Assembly: GCF_030177755.1 (NCBI RefSeq)
Contig: NZ_CP126539.1
Location: 434,001-498,000 of the forward strand
Direction: 5' to 3'
From: Devosia sp. RR2S18
GTDB lineage: Bacteria > Pseudomonadota > Alphaproteobacteria > Rhizobiales > Devosiaceae
Length of the DNA stretch: 64,000 nucleotides
Part shown: positions 34,620-44,789 of the stretch, in pieces
Layout: the number at the start of each line of letters is the position of its first letter
How positions within the stretch are numbered: the first letter of the stretch is position 1
The notes under the pieces: model-generated
Seen by the model: only the letters and a program-made list of their open reading frames with translations
Database searches by the model: none
Told to the model about the DNA's origin: nothing
Made by a program: the position numbers and the translations under genes

Positions 34620-34984
34620 GGATCAAACTCTCCTTGGCCGGTTTGGCTTGGCCGCCGGCATGTTGTTGACCGGCAGGTTGATGCCGCCTTGTGGTTCGAC
34701 GCCTCCCCTCCCACGGCAACGGGGCCAAAATGTGCCACGCCAGCTTTCGTGAGCTGGCAGGCGGCCGAAATACCCGCTTTGTAGCGGCTTTCAGGCGAGG
34801 CCCAGTTGGTGTCGCCCATTTCGGCGACGTTGACAAGACAAGGGGGCGCTCTTACATCAGAACCGCCTTTCCGCGACCTGCGGAAATACCGAAATCCAAG
34901 GCTTTACGGCTTTCTCATCGCACCGAGCCGCCCCGTCTCCCTGACTGAGGGCCCGCCCCGATGAGCAGAAAAAGGATCTGACAT
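34620..34984. other. divergent intergenic region, ppiC/secA
   Basis: This 365-base gap holds the secA promoter (34830-34857) and a presumed minus-strand promoter for ppiC. A minus-strand frame (34616-34819) ending exactly at the ppiC ATG (ATGA) is weakly coding-like but changes frame near 34690, and I do not call it a gene. Confidence 0.5.
34830..34857 (+). promoter_or_regulatory. sigma70-type promoter of secA
   Basis: A consensus -35 TTGACA (34830-34835), a 16-base spacer and a -10-like TTACAT (34852-34857). The transcript start would be near 34864, leaving a leader of about 120 bases before secA. Confidence 0.6.
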
Positions 34985-37741
34985 ATGGCACTTGCTGCGC
35001 TCGCCCGGCGGATCTTCGGTTCCCCGTCCGATCGGCACGTCAAGCGGTTCCAGGGCAAGGTCGACGAGATCAATGCGCTCGAGCCGCAATACGAAAAGCT
35101 GAGCGACGAGGAACTGCGCGGCAAGACCGCCGAGCTCAAGCAGCAGCTCGCCAATGGCGCAACGCTGGACGATCTCATCGTGCCAGCCTTTGCGACAGTC
35201 CGCGAAGCCTCCAAGCGCGTCTTGGGCATGCGCCATTTCGACGTGCAGCTGATCGGCGGCATGGTGCTCAACAACCGCTCCATTGCCGAGATGCGCACGG
35301 GTGAAGGCAAGACGCTGGTGGCAACGCTGGCGGTCTATCTCAATGCGCTGACCGGCGACGGCGTGCATGTGGTGACGGTGAACGACTATCTCGCCCGCCG
35401 CGACGCCGGCTGGATGGGCCAGATCTACAATTTCCTGGGCATGAGCTATGGCATCATCGTTCATGGCCTCAGCGATGCCGAGCGCAAGGCAGCCTACGCC
35501 GCCGACATCACCTATGGCACCAATAACGAGTTCGGCTTCGACTATCTCCGCGACAACATGAAGTACTCGCGCGCCCAAATGGCGCAGCGCGGCCATGCCT
35601 ATGCGATCGTCGACGAGGTGGACTCGATCCTGGTGGACGAGGCCCGCACGCCGCTTATTATTTCGGGGCCGTCGGAAGACCGCAGTGAACTCTACGTCAA
35701 GATCGACACCTTGATGCCGATCATCGAAGAGGGCGACTTCGAAGTCGACGAGAAGCATCGGTCGGCGACCTTCACCGATCAGGGTATCGAAAAGCTCGAG
35801 GAGCGGCTGCGTGAAGAGGGGCTGCTCAAGGGCGAGTCACTCTATGACCTCGAAAACGTCGCGCTGGTGCACCATGCCAACTCGGCGCTGCGAGCGCACA
35901 AGCTCTTCCGCAAGGACAAGGACTACATCGTCCGCAACGACGAAGTGGTGATCATCGACGAGTTCTCCGGCCGCATGATGCCGGGCCGCCGCTATTCGGA
36001 AGGCCTACACCAGGCGCTCGAAGCCAAGGAACACGTCAAGATCCAGCCCGAAAACCAGACGCTGGCCTCGATCACCTTCCAGAACTATTTCCGCCTCTAC
36101 AAGAAACTGGCCGGCATGACCGGTACGGCAGCGACCGAGGCCGAGGAGTTCGCGGACATCTACAAGCTCGATGTGGTCACTATTCCGACCAATCTGCCGA
36201 TCCAGCGTATCGACGACGAGGACGCGATCTATCGCACGGCGGCCGAGAAGTTCGACGCCATCGCCGATATGATCAAGGCCTGCCAGGAGCGCGGGCAACC
36301 CGTGCTGGTGGGTACGACTTCGATCGAGAAGTCGGAAATGCTGGCCGAGCTGCTGCGTCAGAAGAATGTGGGGCAGATGAACGTGCTCAATGCCCGTCAT
36401 CACGAGCAGGAAGCGTTCATCGTCGCCGATGCGGGCCTGCCCGGCGCCATCACTATCGCCACCAACATGGCGGGTCGCGGCACGGATATTCAGCTGGGCG
36501 GCAATCTCGAGATGCGCATCCAGAAAGAGGCCGAAGGTCTCGAAGGGGAAGCGCGCGACGCCAAGATCGCTGAGATCAAGGAACAGATCGCAGCCGACAA
36601 GGCCAAGGCGTTGGCTGCCGGCGGCCTTATGGTGATCGGCACCGAACGGCACGAATCCCGCCGTATCGACAACCAGCTGCGTGGCCGTTCCGGCCGCCAG
36701 GGTGACCCCGGCCACTCGGCATTCTTCCTCAGCCTTCAGGACGATTTGATGCGCATCTTCCCGGTGGACAGCATGGATTCCATGCTGGGCAAGCTGGGGC
36801 TGGAGCAGGGGGAGTCCATAACCCATCCTTGGGTGACCAAGGCCATCGAGCGGGCGCAGACCAAGGTCGAGGCGCGCAATTTCGACATCCGCAAGAACAT
36901 CCTCAAATACGACGACGTGATGAACGATCAGCGCAAGGTGATCTTCGAGCAGCGTCTGGAGATGATGGATGCCGAGGACGTCAGCGACACGGTCCGTGAC
37001 ATGCGCCACGACGTGGTGGATGCCCTGGTCGCCAAGGCCATCCCGCCGCGCGCCTATCCGGAGCAGTGGGACACTGAATTCCTCGCGAGCGAAGCCAAGG
37101 CGAAGCTCAACATCGACATTCCTGCCAAGCAGTGGGCGGAAGAAGAAGGCATCGACGCCGAGATCGTCACCGAGCGGATGATCGCGGCGACAGACGAAAA
37201 ATTCGACGCCAAGATCGAGAAGTATTCGCCCGAGGTGATGCGGCAGGTAGAAAAATCGGTGCTGCTCCAGTCAATCGACCAGCTCTGGCGCGAGCACCTA
37301 GTGACGCTCGATCATCTGTCCAAGGTCGTGGGCTGGCGCGGTATCGCCCAGCGCGATCCGCTCAACGAATATAAGCAGGAAGCCTATGAGCTCTTCCAAA
37401 GCTTGCTGACCAATCTACGCGAGGTGGTGACGCGGCAGCTCATGCATATCGAGTTGCGGGTGCAGCAGCCCGAGCCGGCGCCTCAGCCTAACCCTGCCCA
37501 GTTGCAGGAGACGCATATTGACCCAACGACCGGCCAGAACGACGCACAAAGCGATGTTTCGGGTACGGTCCCGACCGGCAATTTCGCAGCAGGCCCGTTT
37601 GCGGACGGCGATGACGATGCGGCCGACGCGGACACCACACTTCGCCCGATTGATCCCAAATTGCTTGAAGGGGTGTCGCGCAACGCGCCTTGCCCCTGCG
37701 GTTCAGGCAAGAAATTCAAGCACTGCCACGGTGCATTCTAG
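34985..37741 (+). CDS. secA: preprotein translocase ATPase SecA
   Basis: ATP-driven motor of the Sec translocon. The 918-residue protein has Walker A in MRTGEGKT (103-110), the DEAD-like DEVDS block, a preprotein cross-linking domain, the [23 protein letters not shown] region, and a C-terminal zinc/SecB-binding tail [16 protein letters not shown]. Length and order are standard. Start ATG 34985 has AAAGGA upstream. The promoter lies at 34830-34857. A rho-independent terminator follows directly at 37749-37775. Confidence 0.97.
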   Translation: MALAALARRIFGSPSDRHVKRFQGKVDEINALEPQYEKLSDEELRGKTAELKQQLANGATLDDLIVPAFATVREASKRVLGMRHFDVQLIGGMVLNNRSIAEMRTGEGKTLVATLAVYLNALTGDGVHVVTVNDYLARRDAGWMGQIYNFLGMSYGIIVHGLSDAERKAAYAADITYGTNNEFGFDYLRDNMKYSRAQMAQRGHAYAIVDEVDSILVDEARTPLIISGPSEDRSELYVKIDTLMPIIEEGDFEVDEKHRSATFTDQGIEKLEERLREEGLLKGESLYDLENVALVHHANSALRAHKLFRKDKDYIVRNDEVVIIDEFSGRMMPGRRYSEGLHQALEAKEHVKIQPENQTLASITFQNYFRLYKKLAGMTGTAATEAEEFADIYKLDVVTIPTNLPIQRIDDEDAIYRTAAEKFDAIADMIKACQERGQPVLVGTTSIEKSEMLAELLRQKNVGQMNVLNARHHEQEAFIVADAGLPGAITIATNMAGRGTDIQLGGNLEMRIQKEAEGLEGEARDAKIAEIKEQIAADKAKALAAGGLMVIGTERHESRRIDNQLRGRSGRQGDPGHSAFFLSLQDDLMRIFPVDSMDSMLGKLGLEQGESITHPWVTKAIERAQTKVEARNFDIRKNILKYDDVMNDQRKVIFEQRLEMMDAEDVSDTVRDMRHDVVDALVAKAIPPRAYPEQWDTEFLASEAKAKLNIDIPAKQWAEEEGIDAEIVTERMIAATDEKFDAKIEKYSPEVMRQVEKSVLLQSIDQLWREHLVTLDHLSKVVGWRGIAQRDPLNEYKQEAYELFQSLLTNLREVVTRQLMHIELRVQQPEPAPQPNPAQLQETHIDPTTGQNDAQSDVSGTVPTGNFAAGPFADGDDDAADADTTLRPIDPKLLEGVSRNAPCPCGSGKKFKHCHGAF

Positions 37742-37748
37742 TTGAGGG

Positions 37749-37775
37749 AGGCCCGGTTCGTTCCGGGCCTTTTTT
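37749..37775 (+). terminator. rho-independent terminator of secA
   Basis: An 8-bp perfect stem AGGCCCGG/CCGGGCCT with a 6-base loop is followed by five T's, eight bases after the secA stop. Confidence 0.92.
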
Positions 37776-37779
37776 CTGG

Positions 37780-38406
37780 CTAGCAGGTGACGCGAAGTTC
37801 GGCGTAGTCGCTCATGCCCTCGGTTCCCGCCGAGAACAGGCCCACCATGCAGCCGGTGCCCGGTAGAGCGATGCTGGCGCCGGCCGCGATAACCGCGCCA
37901 TTGCCCAAGGTGATGAACCCATTATCTACAGCGGCAACTTCGATCGTGGCTGGACTGCCGCAGATTGGGTAGGCGTCTCCTGCCGCAACAAGGAAGCGCG
38001 TGCCGGTGGGCATGCAGTCGCCAGTAGTTTCTACAGGGGTGGCGGCAGTCGGAGTGGGCGCAGTGATCGCGGCTGCGGGTGCATTGCGCCATTCCTCTTC
38101 AAGGATGGCGAGGCGATTGGCGAGATCGGATAATTCGGTGCTCGCCGTGCTGTTGCCGGCCTGCTGGTTGAAGAGTTCGAGACTGAGCTTGATCTGCGCG
38201 ATGTCGGTCGACAGACGGCTGAGCTCGCGCTGCGTGTCAGCGTAGCTCCAGGCGGTGGCAGCCAAAGCAGCGACGCCCACCAGGCCGACGGTGATGCTGG
38301 CGATCTCGCTCCATGGGAGTGCCCGCCGCGCCAACGGCTGAACCGGAGGGGAGCTCGGCTGCCGCTCATCGCGGGAGACGCTTTTTACAGTCCACTGGTC
38401 TTCCAA
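37780..38406 (-). CDS. hypothetical membrane-anchored coiled-coil protein
   Basis: A 208-residue protein of no family I recognise. A short cytoplasmic N-terminus is followed by one transmembrane helix (about 33-54) and a coiled-coil stretch (about 58-108: repeated heptads in LSRLSTDIAQIKLSLELFNQQ and LANRLAILEEEW). An Ala/Pro/Thr linker and a C-terminal domain with four cysteines (about 130-208) follow. The topology suggests the coiled coil and Cys domain are periplasmic. Start TTG 38406 is supported by GGAG nine bases upstream. Confidence 0.65.
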   Translation of the reverse strand: MEDQWTVKSVSRDERQPSSPPVQPLARRALPWSEIASITVGLVGVAALAATAWSYADTQRELSRLSTDIAQIKLSLELFNQQAGNSTASTELSDLANRLAILEEEWRNAPAAAITAPTPTAATPVETTGDCMPTGTRFLVAAGDAYPICGSPATIEVAAVDNGFITLGNGAVIAAGASIALPGTGCMVGLFSAGTEGMSDYAELRVTC

Positions 38407-38457
38407 AGCGATCGTCTCCGGTTGAGCCCACCGCCTCGCAGCCCATTGGGGCGGAAC

Positions 38458-39462
38458 TTAGGACCGCGGGGGCGGAAGCTGCGGGGTGGGCGCTGGTTGT
38501 CCGGTATTTGCGGGGGCAATCTCGCTGTTCTGGCTGCCGCCGAAGAAATTGCCGATGCCGCCGAAGAAGCCGGACACAGCCTCGCCCCTGGCCTTGATGG
38601 CGGCGGCTTCATTGACGGCGCGTTGCTCGGCTGCGATGGCGGTCGAGAATTTCGTCTCGTCCGCCTGCTGCTTGGCGACAAGCGCTGCGTTCTGCACGGT
38701 TGGGGGGCACGGTCCCATGGCATCGAGCGGCCCGGTCGCGGCAGCGTTGAAGATGTAGCGGCGCTCGCACACATCCCAGATCGGCGGCGTCTTGGTGACC
38801 TCGAAATAGTCGTGGCCGTCCTTGATGTTCTTCCAGAACGCCAGATGCGTGTTGTTAGCCTGCGCGGCCAAATTGGGTCCGGTCATGCGGAACGGGAAGA
38901 TCTGCAGCTGAAAACTAGGATTGCCGCCCTTGAAGGTTTCGCGCGCCAGGGCAAAGATCTCGGCGATGCCGGCATCGGTCATGGCGTAGCACCCGACGGA
39001 GCGACAATCGCCATGCACCATGAGATTGGAGCCGGTGCGACCATGGGCCCGGTCGAACTTGTTGGGAAAGCCGGTGTTGAACGCGAGATAGAAGTTGGAC
39101 CGCGGGTTCATCAGGCCGGGCGTGATGGTGTAGAAGCCCTCGGGGCTCTGCCGGTCGCCTTCCTTGAACTTGGGGCCGAGATCGCCCGAATAGGCGCAAA
39201 TCTCATAGGTCTTGAAGAGCCGGAATTCACCCGAACTGGTGCGCTTCCAGATCTCGAGCACTTCTTCCTGCTTGAAGATGCGCACCACCATGGCTTCTCC
39301 GGGGGAGGAGCCCATGGCTTTCAGCGCAGCGACAGTGCCGCTCGAGAGCGGCTGATTGTGCCGGTTGTCGCCTTTGATGAAGCCGCCACAAGCGGCGAGC
39401 CCGAAGGCAACCCAGACCAGGATCAGGGCCGAGCAGATTTTGCGAAGCAGGGTGGCGGTCAC
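38458..39462 (-). CDS. L,D-transpeptidase family lipoprotein (YafK-like)
   Basis: A 334-residue lipoprotein with lipobox LAAC (about 22-25) and a YkuD/L,D-transpeptidase domain. The catalytic block reads HGDCRSVGCYAM (His and Cys as in the HXX...SxGC family motif). It is YafK/DpaA-like by its 'murein L,D-transpeptidase' context, but whether it cross-links or hydrolyses murein links is unknown. The C-terminal 90 residues are low-complexity, Pro/Gln-rich. Start GTG 39462. It sits in a run before accA. Confidence 0.87.
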   Translation of the reverse strand: MTATLLRKICSALILVWVAFGLAACGGFIKGDNRHNQPLSSGTVAALKAMGSSPGEAMVVRIFKQEEVLEIWKRTSSGEFRLFKTYEICAYSGDLGPKFKEGDRQSPEGFYTITPGLMNPRSNFYLAFNTGFPNKFDRAHGRTGSNLMVHGDCRSVGCYAMTDAGIAEIFALARETFKGGNPSFQLQIFPFRMTGPNLAAQANNTHLAFWKNIKDGHDYFEVTKTPPIWDVCERRYIFNAAATGPLDAMGPCPPTVQNAALVAKQQADETKFSTAIAAEQRAVNEAAAIKARGEAVSGFFGGIGNFFGGSQNSEIAPANTGQPAPTPQLPPPRS

Positions 39463-39614
39463 GTTCGGGCGGCCCAGGATGCAACAAGGAGGCGATGACC
39501 CGTGAGGGTCATCTGGTTACCGCAGCATGATAAATGCTGGTGAAGGATCCCTTACCACGCCGCCAAAAGGCGCGGAAGCGCCTCCCGTGTCACGCAGATG
39601 TGTGCCTATTGCGC

Positions 39615-40568
39615 CTAGAGGCTTGTGCCGATTGCCAGGAATTTTTCCCGACGATGCTCGCGCACTTCAAGGCGGCTACGGCCAGAGAAGTCACTTAGGA
39701 AGGTTTCGATGGCGCTCCGGGTGGAGGCGATCACGGTTTCGGCGTGGCGGTGGGCACCACCAGCAGGCTCGGGGATGATGCCGTCGATCACGCCAAAGCC
39801 AAGCAGGTCCTGGGCAGTGATCTTTTGAGCAGTTGCCATGTCCTGCGCCTTGGCGGCGTCGCGGAAGAGAATGGAAGCGCCCGCTTCAGGCGAGATGACG
39901 CTATAAACGGCGTTTTCGAGCATCAGCACGCGGTTGGCCGTGGCGATGGCGATAGCGCCGCCCGAACCGCCCTCGCCGATGATGATGGCAAGGTTGGGAA
40001 CGCCAAGTTCAAGTGACTTTTCTGTGGAGCGGGCAATGGCTTCGGCCTGGCCGCGCTCTTCAGCGCCGATGCCAGGATAGGCGCCGGCGGTGTCGACAAA
40101 GGAAATGACCGGGAGATTGAACCGATCGGCCATTTCCATGATGCGGACGGCCTTGCGGTAGCCCTCCGGCTTGGCCATGCCGAAATTGTACTTGAGCCGT
40201 GTCTCAGTGGAATTGCCCTTTTCCTGGCCGAGAATAGCGACGGGTTGACCGTTGAAGCGGCCGAAGCCGGCCTGGACCGCGGGGTCCTCGGCAAATTTGC
40301 GATCGCCGGCAAGGGGCGCCCACTCGGTGATCAATGAGCGCACATAGTCAATGAAGTGCGGTCGCTGCGGATGGCGCGCGACCTGGGTTTTCTGCCATGG
40401 AGTCAAGCGCTTATAGATTTCGGACAGTGCCTCGTCGGCCCGGCTGGATAGTCGATTGACCTCCTCGTCGATGCTGACGGCCTGGTCGGTGGAGGCCAGG
40501 GACTTCAGTTCGACGATCTTGCCTTCGAGATCGGCTACCGGCTTTTCAAAATCGAGATAAGACTGCAT
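39615..40568 (-). CDS. accA: acetyl-CoA carboxylase carboxyltransferase subunit alpha
   Basis: Half of the carboxyltransferase that moves carboxybiotin onto acetyl-CoA, the first committed step of fatty acid synthesis. The 317-residue protein shows the typical N-terminal helical region (YLDFEKPVADLEGKIVELKSLA) and the carboxyltransferase core with GEGGSGGAIAI and SVISPEAGASILFRD. Start ATG 40568. It lies in the same direction as xerD. Confidence 0.95.
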   Translation of the reverse strand: MQSYLDFEKPVADLEGKIVELKSLASTDQAVSIDEEVNRLSSRADEALSEIYKRLTPWQKTQVARHPQRPHFIDYVRSLITEWAPLAGDRKFAEDPAVQAGFGRFNGQPVAILGQEKGNSTETRLKYNFGMAKPEGYRKAVRIMEMADRFNLPVISFVDTAGAYPGIGAEERGQAEAIARSTEKSLELGVPNLAIIIGEGGSGGAIAIATANRVLMLENAVYSVISPEAGASILFRDAAKAQDMATAQKITAQDLLGFGVIDGIIPEPAGGAHRHAETVIASTRSAIETFLSDFSGRSRLEVREHRREKFLAIGTSL

Positions 40569-40742
40569 GGACCTGCCCGTTATGGGTCTCGTTTAGGCGA
40601 CCCGCAAACCGGCCGCTGCTCTTGCGCTTTAAGTTGGCCGGAAAGTGGCGGTGGTGCGACGCCGAGTCAAGGCTCCACCCGAACCGCGTCCTTGTTGGCC
40701 GATAATCCACAACGGACTGCGCAACCGAATGGCTGCATTGCG

Positions 40743-41645
40743 CTACACTTCGCTTAAAGGGTGATGCGTTTCGACGAGAGTGCGCAGCTTCTCGTCGAGC
40801 ACGTGGGTGTAGATCTGCGTGGTAGAAATATCGGCGTGACCCAAGAGCATCTGCACCACGCGCAGGTCGGCGCCGCCGCCCAGCAGATGGCTGGCAAAGG
40901 CATGGCGCAGCACGTGCGGCGCAACGCGAGCCGAACTGATGCCGGCGCGTCCCGCGAGCCCCTTCAGATCGCGGGCGAAGACCTGACGGGAAAGATACCC
41001 CTCGGCGCCGCTGGCGGGGAAAAGAAAGGGGCCGGGTTCGAGCGTCGCCAGATAGGTGCGCACGGCATCGCGCGCCCGGTCATTGACCGGCACGACACGT
41101 TCCTTGTTCCCCTTGCCGGTCACGGTGATGTAGCTGGCGTCGCGCATGACGGCGGCGCGCTTGAGGCTTACCAGTTCGGATACGCGCATGCCGGTGGCGT
41201 AGAGCAATTCGAGCAGGACGTAGAGCCGCAGGGCGGCTGCCTGCTTGGCCGGGGTGTCGGCCGCATTGGCTTCCGCTTCGGCGGTCGCCAGCAGCCGGTC
41301 GACCTCGGCGATGGAGAGGACCTTGGGGAGGGCGCGGCGCGCCTTGGGACTGGCAATGATGCGCGTGGGATCGTCGCCCCGCAGATTATCGGCGCATAAA
41401 AAGCGGTGGAACTGGCGGATGGCGGAAAGCCGGCGGGCGCTCGAAGCGGCCGAGAGGCCGTCGCGCTTCAGCCGGTCAATATAGGCGTTGATGGTTTCGC
41501 GCTGCACATCGAGCAGGGTCTGCCCCTGACCGGCGACGAAACCGGCATAATCGGCAAGGTCGCGGCGATAGGCGGCAATGGTGTTTGCCGCCGCGCCGCG
41601 CTCGGCACTCATCATTTCAAGGAAAGTGCCGACCAGGTGGCTCAC
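40743..41645 (-). CDS. xerD: site-specific tyrosine recombinase XerD
   Basis: With XerC resolves chromosome dimers at dif under FtsK control. The 300-residue protein has the SAM-like N-terminal domain (ERGAAANTIAAYRRDL) and the catalytic set: Arg in TGMRVSELV, Lys in GKGNKERVVP, HVLRH, His in LLGHADIST and the nucleophile Tyr in TQIYTHV. GTG 41645 overlaps the previous TGA (GTGA). It is a housekeeping recombinase, not evidence of an integrated element. Confidence 0.92.
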   Translation of the reverse strand: MSHLVGTFLEMMSAERGAAANTIAAYRRDLADYAGFVAGQGQTLLDVQRETINAYIDRLKRDGLSAASSARRLSAIRQFHRFLCADNLRGDDPTRIIASPKARRALPKVLSIAEVDRLLATAEAEANAADTPAKQAAALRLYVLLELLYATGMRVSELVSLKRAAVMRDASYITVTGKGNKERVVPVNDRARDAVRTYLATLEPGPFLFPASGAEGYLSRQVFARDLKGLAGRAGISSARVAPHVLRHAFASHLLGGGADLRVVQMLLGHADISTTQIYTHVLDEKLRTLVETHHPLSEV

Positions 41646-41908
41646 TCGGCGACGGGCTCCGGGACGGGCTCGACGAGGGGTTCTTCCACAGGTTCTTCGA
41701 CCGGCTCGGCTGCGGGGGCGGCCTGCCCCGGGAGCGGGGTCGCGCCGGGCAGCGTGGGGGCGCCGCCGCCCAGCAATTCACGAGCAGGAATGCGAATCCG
41801 CGTCTCTTCGGGCGTCGGGTCGACAAAGCTGACGAGCGCAAGCATGCCCACATAGACAAGGCCGGCGAGGAAAAGCAGGGTGATCAACAGGCGGATTAAT
41901 GTGGGCAT
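41642..41908 (-). CDS. small membrane protein upstream of xerD
   Basis: An 88-residue protein with one hydrophobic N-terminal helix (about 5-27) and a proline/glutamate/valine-rich tail of repeated acidic units (EPVEEPVEE...). I do not recognise a family. It overlaps xerD by four bases and so is translationally coupled. It is divergent from aroK. Its acidic repeat may be low-complexity filler or a flexible periplasmic stem. Confidence 0.65.
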   Translation of the reverse strand: MPTLIRLLITLLFLAGLVYVGMLALVSFVDPTPEETRIRIPARELLGGGAPTLPGATPLPGQAAPAAEPVEEPVEEPLVEPVPEPVAE

Positions 41909-42005
41909 GACAGTCGGTCACATCTCTTGGTTTTGGGCCAACATGGCCGGAAAAGGTTTCGATCTGGTAGGCATAGTGGTTTTCACAACGCCTGACTGCA
42001 AGTTC

Positions 42006-42034
42006 TTGACACGATTGTCCCGGGCCGCTTGATA
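42006..42034 (+). promoter_or_regulatory. candidate aroK-aroB promoter
   Basis: A -35 TTGACA (42006-42011), a 17-base spacer and a weak -10 (TTGATA near 42029-42034). It precedes the aroK start by about 25 bases. Confidence 0.45.
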
Positions 42035-42059
42035 GCCTTAGCACCTGGGAGCTCCTTTT

Positions 42060-42644
42060 TTGACTCGATCCAACGCCGCATCACGCCAGGCGCGCGCCGA
42101 AGCCCTTGCCGAGCGCCTGGCCGGCAAGCCTTTGGTGCTGGTGGGCATGATGGGCGCAGGCAAGACCACTGTGGGGCGACGGGTGGCCAATCGGCTCGGC
42201 CGGCATTTCTTCGACAGCGACGAGGAAATCGAAAAAGCCGCGCAGATGACCATCCCAGACATCTTCCAGCAGCGGGGCGAAGACGAATTCCGCGCCGGGG
42301 AAACCCGGGTGATCGCCCGCGTGCTGCGCGAACCAGGCATCGTGCTGGCCACCGGGGGCGGTGCCTTTGTCAACGCCACGACGCGCACGCTGGTGAAGCA
42401 GGAAGCTGTGTCGGTCTGGCTCAAAGCCGATCTCGACGTGCTGTTTGAGCGGGTGTCGCGCCGCTCCAACCGGCCGCTGCTCAAGACCGAGAACCCCAGG
42501 GCTACGCTCGAGAAGCTAATCGCGGACCGCTATCCGATCTATGCCGAGGCCGATGTGACCGTCGCCTCGCGCGATGTCCCGCAGGATGTCGTGGCCAACA
42601 ACGTTATCGATGCGGTGCTGACCCACCTCAAAAGCCAGGACTGA
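42060..42644 (+). CDS. aroK: shikimate kinase
   Basis: Phosphorylates shikimate in the shikimate pathway. The 194-residue protein has the Walker A GMMGAGKT at 30-37, FFDSDEEIE with the substrate-binding Asp, and RPLLKT near the lid. A TTG start (42060) is supported by GGAG about nine bases upstream. It is followed two bases later by aroB, the usual aroKB pair in this order. It belongs with hisC-tyrC to the aromatic amino acid set. Confidence 0.94.
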   Translation: MTRSNAASRQARAEALAERLAGKPLVLVGMMGAGKTTVGRRVANRLGRHFFDSDEEIEKAAQMTIPDIFQQRGEDEFRAGETRVIARVLREPGIVLATGGGAFVNATTRTLVKQEAVSVWLKADLDVLFERVSRRSNRPLLKTENPRATLEKLIADRYPIYAEADVTVASRDVPQDVVANNVIDAVLTHLKSQD

Positions 42645-42646
42645 CC

Positions 42647-43759
42647 ATGGCCGATATTGCCCACACCGTTCATGTTGCGCTTGGCGAGCGCGCCTATGAC
42701 ATCCTGATCGGCGATGCGCTGCTCGATGGGGCCGGCGGCATCCTCAAGGAGCGTTTTCCCGGCAGGCGCTTCGGCATCATCACGGACATGAACGTGGCCG
42801 ATGCTCATCTGGCGCGATTGACCCGGTCGCTGGACGATGCGGGGCTCGAACATACCGAGATTGTCTTGCCGGCGGGCGAAAGCACCAAAAGCTGGGACTT
42901 GCTGGGCCAGGCGGTGGAAGGGCTGCTTGCCGCTCGCCTGGAACGCGGCGACCTGGTGCTGGCGCTGGGGGGCGGGGTGATCGGGGATCTCGCCGGCTTT
43001 GCCGCTTCGATCGTGCGGCGCGGCATGGATTTCGTGCAGATGCCGACGAGCCTCCTGGCCCAGGTGGACAGCTCAGTCGGCGGCAAGACCGGCATCAATT
43101 CGCCCCATGGCAAGAACCTCATTGGGGCCTTCCACCAGCCCAGGCTGGTGCTAGCGGACCTTTCGACCCTCGATACACTGCCCAAGCGGCAGTTTGCTGC
43201 CGGCTATGCCGAGGTGGTGAAATATGGCCTAATCGATGATCCGGAGTTCTTCTTCTGGCTCGAGGAGCAGCACGAAGAGATCTTTGCTGGCGGCCCGGCG
43301 CGGGGCGAAGCCATTGCCCGCTGCTGCGCGCACAAGGCACGCGTGGTGATCGAGGACGAAAAGGAGCTGGGGGTGCGGGCCCTGCTCAATCTGGGGCACA
43401 CTTTCGGGCATGCGCTGGAAAAGGACACCGGCTATTCGGACCGTTTGCTGCATGGCGAGGGCGTGAGCATCGGCATGGTGCTCGCCCATGCGTTCTCCGC
43501 GCGACTGGGGCTGGCGCCGGGGCAGGACACCAGCCGGGTCGAAGCGCATCTCAAAAGGGCAGGGCTGCCCACGCGCCTAAGGGATATACCCGGCACGCTC
43601 GGGTCGACCGAGACGCTGATGGCGGCCATCGCGCAGGACAAGAAGGTGTCGCGCGGGGCGCTCACCTTCATCCTGACCCGCGGGATCGGCCAGGCCTTCA
43701 TTGAGCGTGGCGTCGCGCCGCAGGCGGTGACCGAGTTTCTCAACGAGATGCGAGAGTAG
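42647..43759 (+). CDS. aroB: 3-dehydroquinate synthase
   Basis: Forms the first ring of the shikimate pathway using NAD and zinc. The 370-residue protein has the glycine-rich GGGVIGDLAGF nucleotide block, QVDSSVGGKTGIN and the zinc-ligand LNLGHTFGHALE region. Length is standard. It starts two bases after aroK and is convergent with bolA, with a 63-base gap. Confidence 0.95.
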   Translation: MADIAHTVHVALGERAYDILIGDALLDGAGGILKERFPGRRFGIITDMNVADAHLARLTRSLDDAGLEHTEIVLPAGESTKSWDLLGQAVEGLLAARLERGDLVLALGGGVIGDLAGFAASIVRRGMDFVQMPTSLLAQVDSSVGGKTGINSPHGKNLIGAFHQPRLVLADLSTLDTLPKRQFAAGYAEVVKYGLIDDPEFFFWLEEQHEEIFAGGPARGEAIARCCAHKARVVIEDEKELGVRALLNLGHTFGHALEKDTGYSDRLLHGEGVSIGMVLAHAFSARLGLAPGQDTSRVEAHLKRAGLPTRLRDIPGTLGSTETLMAAIAQDKKVSRGALTFILTRGIGQAFIERGVAPQAVTEFLNEMRE

Positions 43760-43822
43760 GGCTCGCCCTTGGGCATCAAAGCTTGGGGAAGGTGTTGCCA
43801 GCCCGCCCTTTGCGCCCCATAT

Positions 43823-44116
43823 TCAGCCCACCCGGCCGGGCAGTTCGTAAGGCCCGTCGGGGGGTAGCACTTCGATCGCCAGCGCGTGGACGCGGTCCTT
43901 GAGTTCGGCATCGAGCACGTCCATGACGGCCCGGTGTTGCGCCACGCGGCTGAGCCCGTCAAAATGACGGGTCGCGATTCTGACACGAAAATGGGTTTCG
44001 CCACCTTCCCGCCATCCGGCGTGGCCACGATGCTTGTTCGATTCATCGACAACATCGAGGAAAACGGGAGCGAATTTCTCGGTGAGCTTGGCGGCGATGG
44101 TGTCTTTCTGAGACAT
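43823..44116 (-). CDS. bolA: BolA-family protein
   Basis: A 97-residue BolA/IbaG-type protein with an alpha/beta KH-like fold: HAGWREGGETHFRVRIATRHFDGLSRVAQHRAV. BolA proteins work with monothiol glutaredoxins in iron-sulfur biology. The frame is open to 44146, but ATG 44116 (MSQKDT) is the family-like start. It is divergent from the J-domain gene, the common arrangement in this order. Confidence 0.88.
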   Translation of the reverse strand: MSQKDTIAAKLTEKFAPVFLDVVDESNKHRGHAGWREGGETHFRVRIATRHFDGLSRVAQHRAVMDVLDAELKDRVHALAIEVLPPDGPYELPGRVG

Positions 44117-44159
44117 CAGCAGGCTCCTGTTTTGGGTTAACGGCACTTACTAGGCGAGA

Positions 44160-44789
44160 ATGAAACAGCAATCCAAGCTCTTTGAGTCCATTCGCATCAA
44201 GCCGCGTCGGGAAGAAAAGCCCGTCCGCGTGGAGCAGATCTGCGACTGGGAAGGCTGCGAGGAGCCGGGCGAGTACAAGGCGCCCAAGGGCAATCGCGCC
44301 GAGGGTCAGTACCACCATTTCTGCCTCGAGCATGTTCGGCACTACAACACCGCCTTCAACTTCTTTGCCGGCATGGAGAAGGATGAATTGGAGGAAGCCC
44401 TCCACACCCCGCCCAAGCCCGAGGCGCGGCCGAGCTTTGCCAATGGGCAGGCCGGATTGCACACCTCCCGCACGGCGCGAACGGCGGGCGTGCGCCCGGG
44501 CGACAAATATGGCGATCCTTTCGGTGTCTTTGCACGCTATCGCCACCGCCAGAGCCAGCAACCTGCCGCCGAACGCGTGCGGCCGCTCCATGAACAGGAC
44601 CGGCGGGCACTCGAGACGCTGGGAATTATCGGCCAGGCCAAGTCCGACGAGATCAAGCGGGCCTATAAGACTCTGGTGAAGCTCCACCATCCCGACGCCA
44701 ATGGCGGCAACAAGGCCTCAGAAGAACGCCTGCGCGCCATCATCGCCGCCTATTCCCACCTCAAGAAAACCGGGTTCGTCGCCAAGTAG
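44160..44789 (+). CDS. J-domain (DnaJ-like) protein
   Basis: A 209-residue protein with a C-terminal J domain (about 145-205). The HPD triad is in LHHPDAN, preceded by the KRAYKTLVK helix. The N-terminal 140 residues hold conserved CxxC-like Cys positions (QICDWEGCEEPG) and a KAPKGNRAEGQYHHFCLEHV block, so a zinc-dependent or iron-binding partner is conceivable. It is divergent from bolA and precedes cobS, as in other Hyphomicrobiales. Confidence 0.87.
   Translation: MKQQSKLFESIRIKPRREEKPVRVEQICDWEGCEEPGEYKAPKGNRAEGQYHHFCLEHVRHYNTAFNFFAGMEKDELEEALHTPPKPEARPSFANGQAGLHTSRTARTAGVRPGDKYGDPFGVFARYRHRQSQQPAAERVRPLHEQDRRALETLGIIGQAKSDEIKRAYKTLVKLHHPDANGGNKASEERLRAIIAAYSHLKKTGFVAK

Noticed and set aside
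40743..41645. XerD as sign of an integrated element
   Set aside because: Size, motifs and neighbours (accA, aroKB) fit the housekeeping dimer-resolution recombinase. No att repeats or phage genes are nearby.
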